Positions 1 through 7,797 are shown, counted from the stretch's first letter. The stretch: 46,453 nucleotides of DNA from an uncultured Anaerolineales bacterium (GCA_937928015.1 CALFXA010000225.1:1-46453), one strand, 5' to 3'. Notes: generated by a model from the sequence alone, not told the origin. A program made the numbers and translations.

Positions 1-268
1 CACGATAGGCCTGCACTTCCTGCACATAAGCCTTGATCTCCTCCGTGAGATCCTCGAACCCATATCGCTTCAAATGCTCCAAAAGCGTGCCACCCGAGGA
101 AAGATCCTGCAGGGATTGCCAGACCGGATCGAATGGCGGGAGAGGATCGGCGCCTGCCAGCCACCACCGGGTAGCAGTCGGACAAAATGCATAGGTCAAT
201 GCAGACAGGATCGGATGTCCGCGGGCATTCTCGCGATTGAGCAGGGCCAGAAACAGGTCAGTGTACAT
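1..268 (-). CDS. Hypothetical protein, 3' part cut off by the window edge
   Basis: An open frame starts at 268 with ATG and runs 89 codons to the left edge without a stop. It begins 11 bases before the stop of the prepilin peptidase gene, so the two are probably translationally coupled. The product begins MYTDLFLALLNREN, is rich in Trp, Leu and acidic residues, and shows no signal peptide or membrane segment in the visible part. I do not recognise the family. Its place directly after a TadV/CpaA-like peptidase suggests it belongs to the same pilus operon. The frame is real by coupling and codon use; the function is unknown. Confidence 0.55.
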   Translation of the reverse strand, partial: MYTDLFLALLNRENARGHPILSALTYAFCPTATRWWLAGADPLPPFDPVWQSLQDLSSGGTLLEHLKRYGFEDLTEEIKAYVQEVQAYR

Positions 269-665
269 GCCAGCACAACAGCAGGAAGGGGATGGTGCGC
301 CAGGCGGCTGGGGCCAGGGTGCCGGTTTGTACTTGTCCCCGAACGGTCCGCCAGATGATTTGAAGCAAGCCGGTGCCCAGGAAGGATGCAAACAGGAAAA
401 TCAGCAGATGGGAGGAAGCCTCAGCAGGCAGCATCCACATCAGGGCCAGCCACAGTTTGACATCTCCAGCTCCCAACCATTCCCCGCTCCAGGCGAATAA
501 AAGGATCCAGGTGCCCAGCCATAAATCCAGGCTGCCCGGCCAATGAGTAAGTATCCCCGTCAAGAGCAGGGGCAAGGTGCACCAATTGGGGATGCGGTGG
601 GTGCGAAGGTCGTACAGGCTGACGGTGACAGCCAGGAGAAACAGCAGAGTCATCGCCCCCATCAT
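258..665 (-). CDS. Prepilin peptidase, A24 family (TadV/CpaA-like)
   Basis: A 135-residue integral membrane aspartic protease of the type IV prepilin peptidase family, expected to remove the leader of the Flp pilin and TadE-like pseudopilins in the inner membrane. Two signature aspartate regions are present: SLYDLRTHRIPNW near residues 17-29 and GAGDVKLW near 66-73, the pair that supplies the catalytic aspartates. Four or more hydrophobic segments surround them. The length is that of the short CpaA/TadV class, which lacks the N-terminal methyltransferase domain. ATG codons at residues 1, 2 and 5 are all possible starts; a GGGGG tract just precedes the third. It overlaps the next gene by 11 bases. 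Its substrate is probably the pilin encoded at 19683-19862, 19 kb away. Confidence 0.88.
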   Translation of the reverse strand: MMGAMTLLFLLAVTVSLYDLRTHRIPNWCTLPLLLTGILTHWPGSLDLWLGTWILLFAWSGEWLGAGDVKLWLALMWMLPAEASSHLLIFLFASFLGTGLLQIIWRTVRGQVQTGTLAPAAWRTIPFLLLCWHVH

Positions 666-701
666 ATTGATTTTCAGTTCAGGGTGTGATCGGGCTGTCG
701 G

Positions 702-782
702 CTAAATACGCTGCCTGCTAAACCTGAAGCCATAGCGCACATTCAGCCCGTCAGGGTTAACGACGATGTACTTCTGCGACAT
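702..782 (-). CDS. Possible 26-residue leader peptide or SH3-like fragment
   Basis: ATG at 782 is preceded by a good ribosome binding site (AGGAG, 6 bases upstream) and followed by 26 codons. The segment VVNPDGLNVRYG resembles the start of a bacterial SH3 domain. It lies between a hairpin leader and the prepilin peptidase gene. It may be a leader peptide of that operon or the remnant of a larger SH3-domain gene. Only the start signals support it. Confidence 0.35.
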   Translation of the reverse strand: MSQKYIVVNPDGLNVRYGFRFSRQRI

Positions 783-830
783 GGCTACTCCTTTGGTTGT
801 GGCCAGCCGCCCACCCGTTTTTAAAACAAG

Positions 831-898
831 CAGACACAGCCCGTCGGGGGGCGGCTGTGTCTGTTCGCGAATTTAAACCATAATCTTTACGTTGTCAA
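831..898 (-). promoter_or_regulatory. Promoter with a terminator-like hairpin at the transcript start
   Basis: On the minus strand TTGACA (893-898) is followed after 17 bases by TAAATT (870-875). The predicted start, near 863, is the first base of an inverted repeat (831-863; arms CAGACACAGCC and GGCTGTGTCTG, C/G-rich loop) followed by CTTGTTTTAAAA. It lies upstream of the small ORF at 702-782 and the prepilin peptidase gene. It could be a 5' stabilising stem-loop or an attenuator. The -35 is perfect; the -10 is weak. Confidence 0.5.
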
Positions 899-917
899 GT
901 TATTAGAACACTTGAGC

Positions 918-944
918 AAATAGAAAGCCCACCAAAAGGCGGGC
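918..944 (-). terminator. Intrinsic terminator after the 973-1431 lipoprotein gene
   Basis: On the minus strand GCCCGCC, a TTTT loop and GGTGGGC form a 7-bp stem (one G-T pair), followed by TTTCTATTT. It lies about 30 bases after the stop codon of the lipoprotein gene. Confidence 0.7.
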
Positions 945-972
945 CTGTAGCAATCTCTTAATTACCCAATTC

Positions 973-1431
973 TCACTTTGAATATCGATCTGTAAAATCC
1001 TTCAACATGGAACTAAGAACATAAACTTCAATGGCTGGTTCAGGCAGCGAGATCCCTTCTGCAAGGTCCATATACTCACCCGCACCAACCGTTTGAACCT
1101 GGCTTGCAAAACGAATGCCGATCTTTCCAAAATCCTTGGTCTCGATATATCCGTCGGTGATCGTATCGCTCGTAAGTTCCACATCTTTCCCGTTGCATTC
1201 GAACGCTATAACAGTGCCACTGGTAGGCTTGGTGACGCCTGGGGAAACCACGGTTCCTCTCCAACTGGAATGAGAAACAATGCAGTCGATTGATGCAAGT
1301 ACATACTCATCGGCCGCAGCAGGCTGCCCACCTGGGTGCGGAGCGCCCGCCGCTGGCGCGCCGCACCCAACCAGAAACAGGGCAATTAGCACAATGCTTG
1401 CTGCCCATTGCAAAAATACCTTTGATTTCAT
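973..1431 (-). CDS. Small secreted lipoprotein of unknown function
   Basis: The 152-residue product starts at ATG 1431, chosen because AGGAG lies 6 bases upstream and the signal peptide begins there (MKSKVFLQWAAS). A hydrophobic stretch ends in the lipobox LVGC, so the mature protein is lipid-anchored on the outer face of the membrane. A short Pro/Ala/Gly linker follows, then a soluble domain of about 115 residues with an even spread of polar residues. No family is recognised. The gene has its own promoter (1519-1547) and terminator (918-944), so it is a single-gene unit. It lies just outside the last attC site of the integron, so it is probably not a cassette. Confidence 0.7.
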   Translation of the reverse strand: MKSKVFLQWAASIVLIALFLVGCGAPAAGAPHPGGQPAAADEYVLASIDCIVSHSSWRGTVVSPGVTKPTSGTVIAFECNGKDVELTSDTITDGYIETKDFGKIGIRFASQVQTVGAGEYMDLAEGISLPEPAIEVYVLSSMLKDFTDRYSK

Positions 1432-1488
1432 CTTGGCTCCTTTTGTACAAACAATCCTGTAAAATACCCCGCAAAGAATTACCTGATT

Positions 1489-1547
1489 TTGCTCTATGAT
1501 GAGCAAAATGCTATACAAATTATACGGCTGGCATTATCCAAAAACAA
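1489..1547 (-). promoter_or_regulatory. Promoter of the 973-1431 gene with a 5' stem-loop
   Basis: TTGTTT (1542-1547), a 17-base spacer and TATAAT (1519-1524) read toward the lipoprotein gene. A few bases past the expected start, TTTTGCTC and GAGCAAAA (1489-1510) form an 8-bp stem with a 6-base loop. Confidence 0.65.
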
Positions 1548-1580
1548 CTACCCGCTATTGAATTTGCTCTCATCACAGCC

Positions 1581-1655
1581 TCAACTCCCCTGCCTAGATG
1601 TTTCACCCACCCTTAGTTCGAGCGGTAACTGATAGGTGATCTTTGGAAGGGGCAT
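1581..1655 (-). CDS. Possible 24-codon ORF behind the SOS-like promoter
   Basis: ATG 1655 follows GAGGAAAAG and opens a 24-codon frame (begins MPLPKITYQLPLELR). It is the first ORF behind the promoter at 1723-1751. It has no recognisable family and may be the 5' stub of a lost gene. Reported because start signals and promoter line up. Confidence 0.25.
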   Translation of the reverse strand: MPLPKITYQLPLELRVGETSRQGS

Positions 1656-1674
1656 CTTTTCCTCGTTAAATGGC

Positions 1675-1751
1675 GAACAGCCAGCATGTGGACTGCGGGC
1701 CTGCATGTGGCTGTTCGTTATTATTTTAGAACGCGCATTCTATTTTGTCAA
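1675..1751 (-). promoter_or_regulatory. Promoter with SOS-box-like operator and transcript-start hairpin
   Basis: TTGACA (1746-1751), 17 bases, TAAAAT (1723-1728). The 16-base near-palindrome TAGAATGCGCGTTCTA (1727-1742) covers the spacer and part of the -10; it differs from GAAC-N4-GTTC at one base of one half. The predicted start (near 1716) is followed by an imperfect stem-loop (arms CGAACAGCC and GGCTGTTCG; 1675-1717). It lies directly beside the outer end of the last attC site and reads away from the cassettes. Confidence 0.5.
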
Positions 1752-1753
1752 GG

Positions 1754-1879
1754 AGACAACGGTTTGCGTTAGCGGGCGGCGGGTGAGAACCAACTTTGGC
1801 GAACAGAGAAAACTCGAAGCGTGGAAAATGCTTGAAAACGGCGCAGACTCCCCGCCGTCCACTGCACGCTTTGTTGGGC
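1754..1879 (-). other. attC recombination site A (integron), R' core degenerate
   Basis: Read on the minus strand it begins with the R'' core GCCCAAC (1873-1879) and ends with a degenerate R' (GTTGTCT, 1754-1760). The inner L-type arms (GCGTGCA and AACGCAAACC with a G/C-rich stem) match the other attC sites. It lies 89 bases after the stop of the SIR2-like gene and closes the cassette array. The altered R' core may block recombination at this end. Confidence 0.7.
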
Positions 1880-1967
1880 AACCTTTATGGACGCGAGACA
1901 CGCTGATTGAAAAAACACCGCTGCCAACAGACCTATTTTTCACAATACTTACTCTCTGCCTGCCTTT

Positions 1968-3881
1968 TCAACTTACACTGAGCAAAGCTGTCGCTATTTT
2001 ACCAAGCCTATAGGACATGCTTCTCATGTTTCCTTGCCACTGGGAACTTTCGGGGACGATCTGGGCTGTTTTCTCGGCAAGCATGGCGAATTTCCGTGTC
2101 AGAAAGCCACGCCACCCGATATAGTCAACTTTTTCCGCAAATTGCCAGCCTTTTCTCCAACATTCAAGTGCGTTCACGGGATCATCTACGAGCAAATAGA
2201 GTCTCCACATACCAAGATATGTTTTGCATAGACCAGGGTAGTCATCAATTTCTCTTGCCCAAATTAGGGATTTCAACATGAATTGCATTGCATCTTGATG
2301 GGATGTCGAATTACCAGATTCAAACAGGTTAAGCGCATTTACACCAGAATATCTATACTCATTAATGAGAGATGCCCTGTTTCCAAGCGATAAAGCACCT
2401 ATAGACGGTTTTGCGTACTGGCTAATTACTGCCGCTCTTGAATACATACCAGTTTTTCGAATTAACCCTGAAATAAATTTTTCCATCCAGCTTCTATTGA
2501 TAATATAAGAAGCAAAGGGGATCGCAACTGCAATACGCCCTATGATGTGCCCAAAAGATTTAGGAACTGCCATGCGTTCGTTTGAAAAAAACATAGGAAA
2601 TAAAAGGAAAACAGCTTTGATAATCATTAACCATGTGCCCCAAAAATCTCCCGCGCAATTAAGGCTTCCTGAAGCAGAACAATAAGAATCAACTTTCAGT
2701 TCAAGAGAAAGATTTGAACTTTGCTCTGTTATCGTTTTCTGTAATTGGCGGGCGCAATCCCTGTACCTGCCTGCATAGAAGAAAATCGTTGCTCGAGCAA
2801 TCGAATTGTTGGGATTATCACTTCCGCCAGTATTGTCAAGGATTCGATTGCCAAGTACCCAGCCTCCAGTTTGAACAGTCATGAGAGCAAGCCAAAGTGA
2901 TTTCTGCTCGTAGGAAAGTGTACTCATTGCAGAAGTAGTACGCGTGTTGTGCTCTGCACGCAGACCAAGTGAACGCTTGTTTGGGGATTTCACACATACA
3001 TTGTATATTCGTTGAAATGCTTCTTGAAGGTCGCCTTTGGCTCCAAGGGTCTCTTTTTCTTCATGAACGGAAAACTTGGAATCATCAAAACCATGAGGTC
3101 GTTTGCCGCTCAATCCTTCCAGCGGTCGAACTGACCGAAAAGCTTTCCATCTACAAGTTCTCAATACAGGCAATATATCCAAATCCATTCCACTATATCC
3201 TGCTATAAGCAAAACACGTTCATCTACAAGTTGATGAACCAATCGGTTTTGCCATTGTGGAAGAGATGCTTCTTGATCATGTGTCATTACGAACTGATAA
3301 GGTGGAATAGGCGCATCAGAACCATGTATTTTGAAAAGTAATGGCTCGTGCCCTAAAGGGTCGTCGGAATCCTTTTTTGTGACAATCCTTCGATAATGTA
3401 ATTTTGGGAAAATTTCCGATATGGCATTCTCAATTCCTAGATCATAGTTAGTGGTTATGATTGCAATTGAAGGTTGTTCATTAACAACAGGGGCAGCAAC
3501 CATTAAGCCTGCCAAAATTTCATGCACCAAATTAAAGGTGTCAGTAGAAATCAGCTTGTGGATGAATTGTTCTGCTTCAAATGGGCTAGTTGCCTTCATC
3601 AAAAGATCCATAACACTCTCGAAGGCAAAATCTTTTATGAGCCGACATATTTTCGTTTTTATGCGTTTTTGTATAATCTCATCATCTGGAATTGTTTTGT
3701 GAACATACTCGTCAATGAGTTTTTTCTTGATTTCCCAAGATGAGTCTGAGCCTGTTGGTAAAAATGTTGGGCTAAACATTGATATAGCCGAACCCGTAAG
3801 AATGGTCAGCCTTCCTGAATTGAAGCCATCGATTATCTCTTTATCCCAATAATTTGTTGGCATAACTATACTTTCGCTCAT
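1968..3881 (-). CDS. SIR2-like protein, cassette gene, probable anti-phage NADase
   Basis: 637 residues. The N-terminal ~240 form a SIR2-type Rossmann domain: a nucleotide-binding loop with TGSAIS at 29-34 (in place of GAGxS), TTNYD at 143-147 with the ribose-contacting Asn145, KIHGS at 184-188 with His186 at the catalytic position, and GYSGMD at 228-233. SIR2 domains fused to long C-terminal regions are known as NAD-depleting effectors of phage-defence systems. Here the C-terminal ~390 residues are helical, TPR-like near the end, with a hydrophobic stretch around 425-470; they would be the sensor part. AT-rich compared with the Tad and polymerase regions. It is the most distal cassette (cassette 6) and is followed by attC A. 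Defence is inferred from domain class; a metabolic deacylase role is less likely for this architecture. Confidence 0.8.
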   Translation of the reverse strand: MSESIVMPTNYWDKEIIDGFNSGRLTILTGSAISMFSPTFLPTGSDSSWEIKKKLIDEYVHKTIPDDEIIQKRIKTKICRLIKDFAFESVMDLLMKATSPFEAEQFIHKLISTDTFNLVHEILAGLMVAAPVVNEQPSIAIITTNYDLGIENAISEIFPKLHYRRIVTKKDSDDPLGHEPLLFKIHGSDAPIPPYQFVMTHDQEASLPQWQNRLVHQLVDERVLLIAGYSGMDLDILPVLRTCRWKAFRSVRPLEGLSGKRPHGFDDSKFSVHEEKETLGAKGDLQEAFQRIYNVCVKSPNKRSLGLRAEHNTRTTSAMSTLSYEQKSLWLALMTVQTGGWVLGNRILDNTGGSDNPNNSIARATIFFYAGRYRDCARQLQKTITEQSSNLSLELKVDSYCSASGSLNCAGDFWGTWLMIIKAVFLLFPMFFSNERMAVPKSFGHIIGRIAVAIPFASYIINRSWMEKFISGLIRKTGMYSRAAVISQYAKPSIGALSLGNRASLINEYRYSGVNALNLFESGNSTSHQDAMQFMLKSLIWAREIDDYPGLCKTYLGMWRLYLLVDDPVNALECWRKGWQFAEKVDYIGWRGFLTRKFAMLAEKTAQIVPESSQWQGNMRSMSYRLGKIATALLSVS

Positions 3882-3959
3882 TATTCATTTACTCCCCAAT
3901 TGCAGCCTTCATGCTGCAAAAATCCTTGCCTTGGTTTCGTGCAAAATCTCTGCGGGGTT

Positions 3960-4090
3960 GCCCAACGGTTTGCGTTACTGGCTTGTGGGCGGGACGCTGA
4001 TTCACTCGACGGGCAGAAAAATGTTCGGAACGCTGAAAATGCTTGAAAAGCCGCACCGTACCCACAAGTCCAGTGCACGCTTTGTTGGGC
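3960..4090 (-). other. attC recombination site B
   Basis: Minus strand: R'' GCCCAAC (4084-4090), L'' with CTGG-A-CTTGTGGG, a spacer of about 70 bases, L' CCCACAAGCCAG, R' GTTGGGC (3960-3966). The single unpaired A in one arm is the kind of extrahelical base that sets bottom-strand recognition by integron integrases. About 90% identical to attC E, so the array was probably built by one integrase. Confidence 0.9.
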
Positions 4091-4119
4091 GCTCTTACCG
4101 CAATTCAATTATGTCAAAA

Positions 4120-4608
4120 CTAATCTTCATGCCAATAAAGCCTGATTTTAGCAATCGATTCTGCTAATTCTTTCCACTCTACTTCACCAATTGGTTGTTT
4201 CCTAAAATCCGACATGATCTCTCGAATCTTCGACAATGATGGCTTTCCATATTTCTCAATCAGACTCTGTGACCAAGGAAAAAACCAAAGGTGAAAATGA
4301 ATTGAGCTCTCCTCTTGCACAATCGTGATGTACTCAACTTCTATCGCCTTTTTAATTGCAGAACGAGCATCTCTGACGAGAGCGGAAAATTCATTGTACT
4401 CAGCCTCTTGCATATCTGCGATGGATTGGTAATGCCTGCGTGAAGCAATTACCAAGAACCCTGGAAGAGGAATCAGTGGATCTTGGTGAACGAAAAAATG
4501 TTTTGTTTTCTGAATAAAATCATCGGGAACAAGCATCGACCCATCGCCGATGGCGCAACCCATACACTCTATGTCCCATTCACACCCAAGAAAATCTATT
4601 GTTTTCAT
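4120..4608 (-). CDS. HIT-family hydrolase/transferase, cassette gene
   Basis: A 162-residue protein of histidine-triad type. The triad appears as SIHFHLWFFPW (about 105-115): the first two histidines, including the middle one that serves as nucleophile in HIT enzymes, are kept, while the third is Trp. N-terminal Cys residues (ECMGCAIG, about 14-21) could bind metal. HIT proteins cleave or transfer nucleotidyl groups on dinucleoside polyphosphates or AMP-lysine substrates; the natural substrate here cannot be told. ATG 4608 is the start. Cassette 5, single gene, followed after 29 bases by attC B. It may be a housekeeping-like cassette or a partner in nucleotide-based defence; the latter is only inference from its neighbours. 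Confidence 0.72.
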   Translation of the reverse strand: MKTIDFLGCEWDIECMGCAIGDGSMLVPDDFIQKTKHFFVHQDPLIPLPGFLVIASRRHYQSIADMQEAEYNEFSALVRDARSAIKKAIEVEYITIVQEESSIHFHLWFFPWSQSLIEKYGKPSLSKIREIMSDFRKQPIGEVEWKELAESIAKIRLYWHED

Positions 4609-4649
4609 TGCAATGATTTCATCTTCTTTGTTTGTGCAACCTTCTTAGC

Positions 4650-4771
4650 GCCCAACGGCCTGCGTTACCGGCGGCTGGGAGAACCAACCAGCGAAACGGA
4701 ATCAAATTCATCGCTTGAATCAAGCTCAAAGCGCGGAGCCCACCAGCCGTCCGGTGCACGCTTTGTTGGGC
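4650..4771 (-). other. attC recombination site C
   Basis: Minus strand: R'' GCCCAAC (4765-4771), AAAGCGTGCACCGGACGGCTGG arm split by the usual mismatch, R' GTTGGGC (4650-4656). The inner stem (GGCTGGTGGG / TCCCAGCCGCC type) differs from sites B and E, but the outer boxes are identical. It lies 13 bases after the stop of the 4785-5246 gene. Confidence 0.88.
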
Positions 4772-4784
4772 GGGCTTTCTGACT

Positions 4785-5246
4785 TCAGCGATTCTTTGGT
4801 TCTCGTTTCTGACTTGATTGTAAAGCCTCTACATAATCTTCTTGCTTGAAATAATAGGGGCCAACACTACTATAAGTTTCTAAATCACGCATGGACTCAT
4901 CATAATCATTCTCATAACCTAAATTTTTCCAAACAAAACCATTTTGAGTCTTTTCGATTTGAACAGTAATTGCTCCGCAGCTAATGTCACCACACTCAGC
5001 ACAAATATAAATTGGGTAGCGATCATTTTCTAACACGGAAAGTCGTTCTGTCATGAGTTGTTGAAGAATCACTTGTTCAGAATCTTGAGGCAACCAGCCC
5101 AAGCAGCCAATGTTATCGCCAGACTTCAATAGATCATGCAATGATTGTCCATCGACTACAAAATCAAGATAATCTCGCTGAGTTCTCCCGCTGCCGCCTC
5201 GCCGAGTACGCCAAATAAGTTCAAGCTTTGAGAAATTTTCGGTCAT
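4785..5246 (-). CDS. Hypothetical integron cassette protein with CxxC-type motif
   Basis: About 153 residues from ATG 5246 (a TTG two codons upstream is an alternative start with GAAG spaced 4 bases away). The centre contains YICAECGDISCGAITV, with three cysteines suggesting a small metal site or structural knuckle, followed by an alternating beta pattern. I recall similar ECGD..CGA proteins among hypothetical cassette products but cannot assign a function. There is no signal peptide or membrane segment, so it is cytoplasmic. Cassette 4: single gene followed by attC C. It might be an immunity-type or binding protein. Confidence 0.6.
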   Translation of the reverse strand: MTENFSKLELIWRTRRGGSGRTQRDYLDFVVDGQSLHDLLKSGDNIGCLGWLPQDSEQVILQQLMTERLSVLENDRYPIYICAECGDISCGAITVQIEKTQNGFVWKNLGYENDYDESMRDLETYSSVGPYYFKQEDYVEALQSSQKREPKNR

Positions 5247-5304
5247 TTTCAATGTGCTTCAATTTTCATAATTTTATTCTGAACCACTCCAATTTATCTT
5301 GGCC

Positions 5305-5428
5305 GCCCAACGGCTCGCGTTAGCGGCTTGGTGGGAGAGCCAACCAACGAAACGGAAAAATGCTTTCGCCAAGACGGCGGTTCTAGCGCGGCGCGTACCA
5401 CCAAGTCCGCCTGCACGCATTGTTAGCC
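5305..5428 (-). other. attC recombination site D
   Basis: Minus strand: R'' variant GGCTAAC (5422-5428), TGCAGGCGGACTTGGTGG arm, L' CCACCAAGCCGC, R' GTTGGGC (5305-5311). The arms pair with one unpaired base, as in the other sites. It follows the TIR-FGE gene by 20 bases. Confidence 0.85.
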
Positions 5429-5447
5429 CGCTTTTATCCATTATTTA

Positions 5448-6782
5448 CTAATCCAGTAAATTGGAGCTAATTTTCCCTGAGACGATCTCTGATATTGGGG
5501 GAGCAACAACTATACGGAAGCCAAGACGTTGGCTATATTTTAGATCATCGCTCTTGCGTTCACGGCGATCTGTACAGCGGGGAGACCTGTCCATGTCCAT
5601 CGAGCGGAAATACCCACCACGGAGTACACGTTGTTCACTTGGTTCCTCATCTTCTCTTCCATCTCCAGGTCTATATGGATAGGATTTAAATATGCTATGA
5701 ACCCACTGCTCCACATTTCCAAGCATATCTGCGCAACCATACGGACTGTCCCCTACGGGAGAAAATAGGCTTACAGGCGTAACAGCCTCCGCTTCACCTC
5801 TTTTGGTATTTAATCGATTTTTCTCATACTGATTCCCCCATGGATATATTCTCCCATCAGTTCCCCTTGCAGCCTTCTCCCATTCGGACTCGGTTGGCAG
5901 CCGAAATACAAATCCATAGGGCAATGTGCTTCCAAAACGCTTATTAAGGTGTTTACAATAGAACATTGCATCGTCCCATGTAATAAGTATAACGGGATAA
6001 TCTTTTTTAGCTTTCCAATCTTCTACAGGATGATTTTTTCCAAGTGCGCCAATACAACTGCTGTACTGTTCATTTGTCACTGGGAAACGTGACATCCAAT
6101 ACTCATATGGTATGTCAACGGTATGTTGTGGGTGCTCATAAGAAGCAAGATCAAAAAAGGGAAATAGCCAAAGTCTATAACTTTCGTTAGTTCCCATTTG
6201 GAATTTTCCCCTGGGGATACGACAGAATTCAGTTCCCCCCCAAGTTACGCGAGACGGGTCGTTTTCCGTGTTGCCTCTGGGCGGTTCTAAGTGCATCGAT
6301 GGGGGATCTTTGGATGATAGTTGGTCATCCTCAACATTGAGAATCTGATCTAATCTTATTCTTAGCGATTGTTGCATCCGTTGATAGGCCCAATTCTTTC
6401 TACTGCTAGGGAAAAAATCAGTAAATTGAATTGCACGCAAACTACGGGGAATTGGGCATTCATCCAAGCGGATGGGCACGATAAAGATAGATTCCTCAGG
6501 AATGAAGAGAGCAGTATTAAGAGCAGATTTTAATTCCTTCTGAACATATCCTTCTTTGCTCACTGATTTATTTGAAAGGCACACGATTATTGCATCACTG
6601 GATTCAACTGCTTTCTCGATTTCTGTATCCCAATCTTGACCTGGCAGAAGCTTCTCTTCATCCAGCCAGGGATCTATCCAACCTTCGGCAAGGAGTCGCT
6701 GATACAACTCACGGACGACAAGTTTGTCTTGCGAGGCGTGACAAAGGAAAACGCGGAGTTTGCGATCAGTGGTAGACTGCAT
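5448..6782 (-). CDS. TIR domain fused to a formylglycine-generating-enzyme (FGE) domain
   Basis: 444 residues. Residues 8-145 form a TIR domain: VFLCHASQDK at 11-20, a BB-loop region with WLDEEKLLPGQDWDTEI, and a Glu at 54 or 60 as candidate NADase catalytic residue, followed by SSDAIIVCLS. Residues ~180-430 form an FGE-sulfatase (SUMF1-like) domain with RLPTESEWEKAARG, YPWGNQ, DMLGNVEQWV and RVLRGGYF. TIR domains in bacterial defence hydrolyse NAD or make signalling nucleotides. FGE-like domains are often used as recognition or diversified modules rather than enzymes, and I see no obvious copper-binding cysteine pair. Cassette 3, single gene, followed by attC D. Likely an abortive-infection type protein; the target-sensing role of the FGE part is inference. 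Confidence 0.85.
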   Translation of the reverse strand: MQSTTDRKLRVFLCHASQDKLVVRELYQRLLAEGWIDPWLDEEKLLPGQDWDTEIEKAVESSDAIIVCLSNKSVSKEGYVQKELKSALNTALFIPEESIFIVPIRLDECPIPRSLRAIQFTDFFPSSRKNWAYQRMQQSLRIRLDQILNVEDDQLSSKDPPSMHLEPPRGNTENDPSRVTWGGTEFCRIPRGKFQMGTNESYRLWLFPFFDLASYEHPQHTVDIPYEYWMSRFPVTNEQYSSCIGALGKNHPVEDWKAKKDYPVILITWDDAMFYCKHLNKRFGSTLPYGFVFRLPTESEWEKAARGTDGRIYPWGNQYEKNRLNTKRGEAEAVTPVSLFSPVGDSPYGCADMLGNVEQWVHSIFKSYPYRPGDGREDEEPSEQRVLRGGYFRSMDMDRSPRCTDRRERKSDDLKYSQRLGFRIVVAPPISEIVSGKISSNLLD

Positions 6783-6824
6783 TTGCGATCTAAGAAATGA
6801 TAACCTATTTATACGAAGGTAGCG

Positions 6825-6955
6825 GGCTAACGGCGTGCGTTACTGGGCTTGTGGGCGGGACGCTGATTCTCTCGACAGACAGAAAACTGTTCGGGACGCT
6901 GACAATGCTCAAAAGCCGCACCGTACCCACAAGTCCAGTGCACGCTTTGTTGGGC
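6825..6955 (-). other. attC recombination site E
   Basis: Minus strand: R'' GCCCAAC (6949-6955), CTGG-A-CTTGTGGG arm with the unpaired A, L' CCCACAAGCCCAG, R' GTTAGCC (6825-6831). Near copy of attC B over its whole length. It lies 56 bases after the stop of the 7012-7632 gene. Confidence 0.88.
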
Positions 6956-7011
6956 GCTTTTGAACGGCATTACTATTTTGCGCCATTGCACGATGTAAAT
7001 AAGAACAGGCT

Positions 7012-7632
7012 TTATTGTGGAATAAAGTCACAATAATCTTTATATCCTTGCCATTTTACTACCATTGAAATTCCATCGTTTTGTGCATTGTTTTGCATAC
7101 TCCGTAAATCTTCTGGAGACCTAAACCAAAAACCTGTGACAGATTGAGATTTTTCTGCACCTTTAAAATCCTGAGTGGTGTCAAGATAAACCATTGTCCC
7201 TGTTTCGGAATAAGACAACTGTATACCGCCACATTTTCGGGGTTTAGTTGGGTCAATAGAAATCATGACATCTGAAGGTTCACCGAATATCTTGATTGCG
7301 TCGCTGGCAATAAATTTGCTGTTTTCAAAGAAAAGTTGTACACCGTTAACTATGCCTTGTGAAAAACTCACGGTTCCATTGCTGGAGTCAACTTCGCTTG
7401 GCAGCCAAATCAGAATATTATCGAGAGGCATAAACATTTTTTGATTAGTGTATCTATCAACTAATACTTTTTGTGCTTGGTCATAACTTGTTTTTCCGAC
7501 TTCTATGCCAACCCAACACGCGGACGTACAACCATCATAGTATACAAGCGAACGGAGAAGTTTTTCATTGGCTGACGCACAACCTGTTAAAAGGCAAGCA
7601 AGTAAGACCAGAATGATTTTTTTGATTCTCAT
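7012..7632 (-). CDS. Lipoprotein of unknown function, cassette gene
   Basis: About 206 residues from ATG 7632, chosen for GAAGG five bases upstream; a TTG two codons earlier is in frame. The signal peptide (RIKKIILVLLACLL) ends in the lipobox LTGC, giving a membrane-anchored outer-face protein. The mature part has several Cys (YDGCTSACW, RKCGG, YKDYCDF) that could form disulfides and a mixed beta pattern (VGIEVGKTSYDQA), loosely like SmpA/BamE-type small lipoprotein domains in which GxxxxxV repeats occur; this resemblance is weak. Cassette 2, followed by attC E. A surface lipoprotein cassette could act in phage exclusion or envelope stress, but nothing in the sequence proves it. Confidence 0.65.
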   Translation of the reverse strand: MRIKKIILVLLACLLTGCASANEKLLRSLVYYDGCTSACWVGIEVGKTSYDQAQKVLVDRYTNQKMFMPLDNILIWLPSEVDSSNGTVSFSQGIVNGVQLFFENSKFIASDAIKIFGEPSDVMISIDPTKPRKCGGIQLSYSETGTMVYLDTTQDFKGAEKSQSVTGFWFRSPEDLRSMQNNAQNDGISMVVKWQGYKDYCDFIPQ

Positions 7633-7646
7633 ATGCAACCTTCAGC

Positions 7647-7776
7647 GCCCAACGGTTTGCGTTACTTGCGGGCGGGCGGGCGTGGACAAAACTTTGAGAG
7701 CAGGATTTTGCATGGGTGTAGATAAAGCCCGAAAATGCCGCAGAATCCCACCCGTCAAGTGCACGCTGTGTTGGGC
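7647..7776 (-). other. attC recombination site F
   Basis: Minus strand: R'' GCCCAAC (7770-7776), GCGTGCACTTGACGGGTGGG arm, L' CCCGCCCGCAAG, R' GTTGGGC (7647-7653). It follows the first cassette gene (7798-9501) by 22 bases. Confidence 0.87.
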
Positions 7777-7797
7777 GCTTTTCTCTAACTACTGATC

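Noticed and set aside
74..500. Plus-strand open frames at the left end
   Set aside because: They lie opposite the prepilin peptidase and its coupled neighbour and have no start signals.
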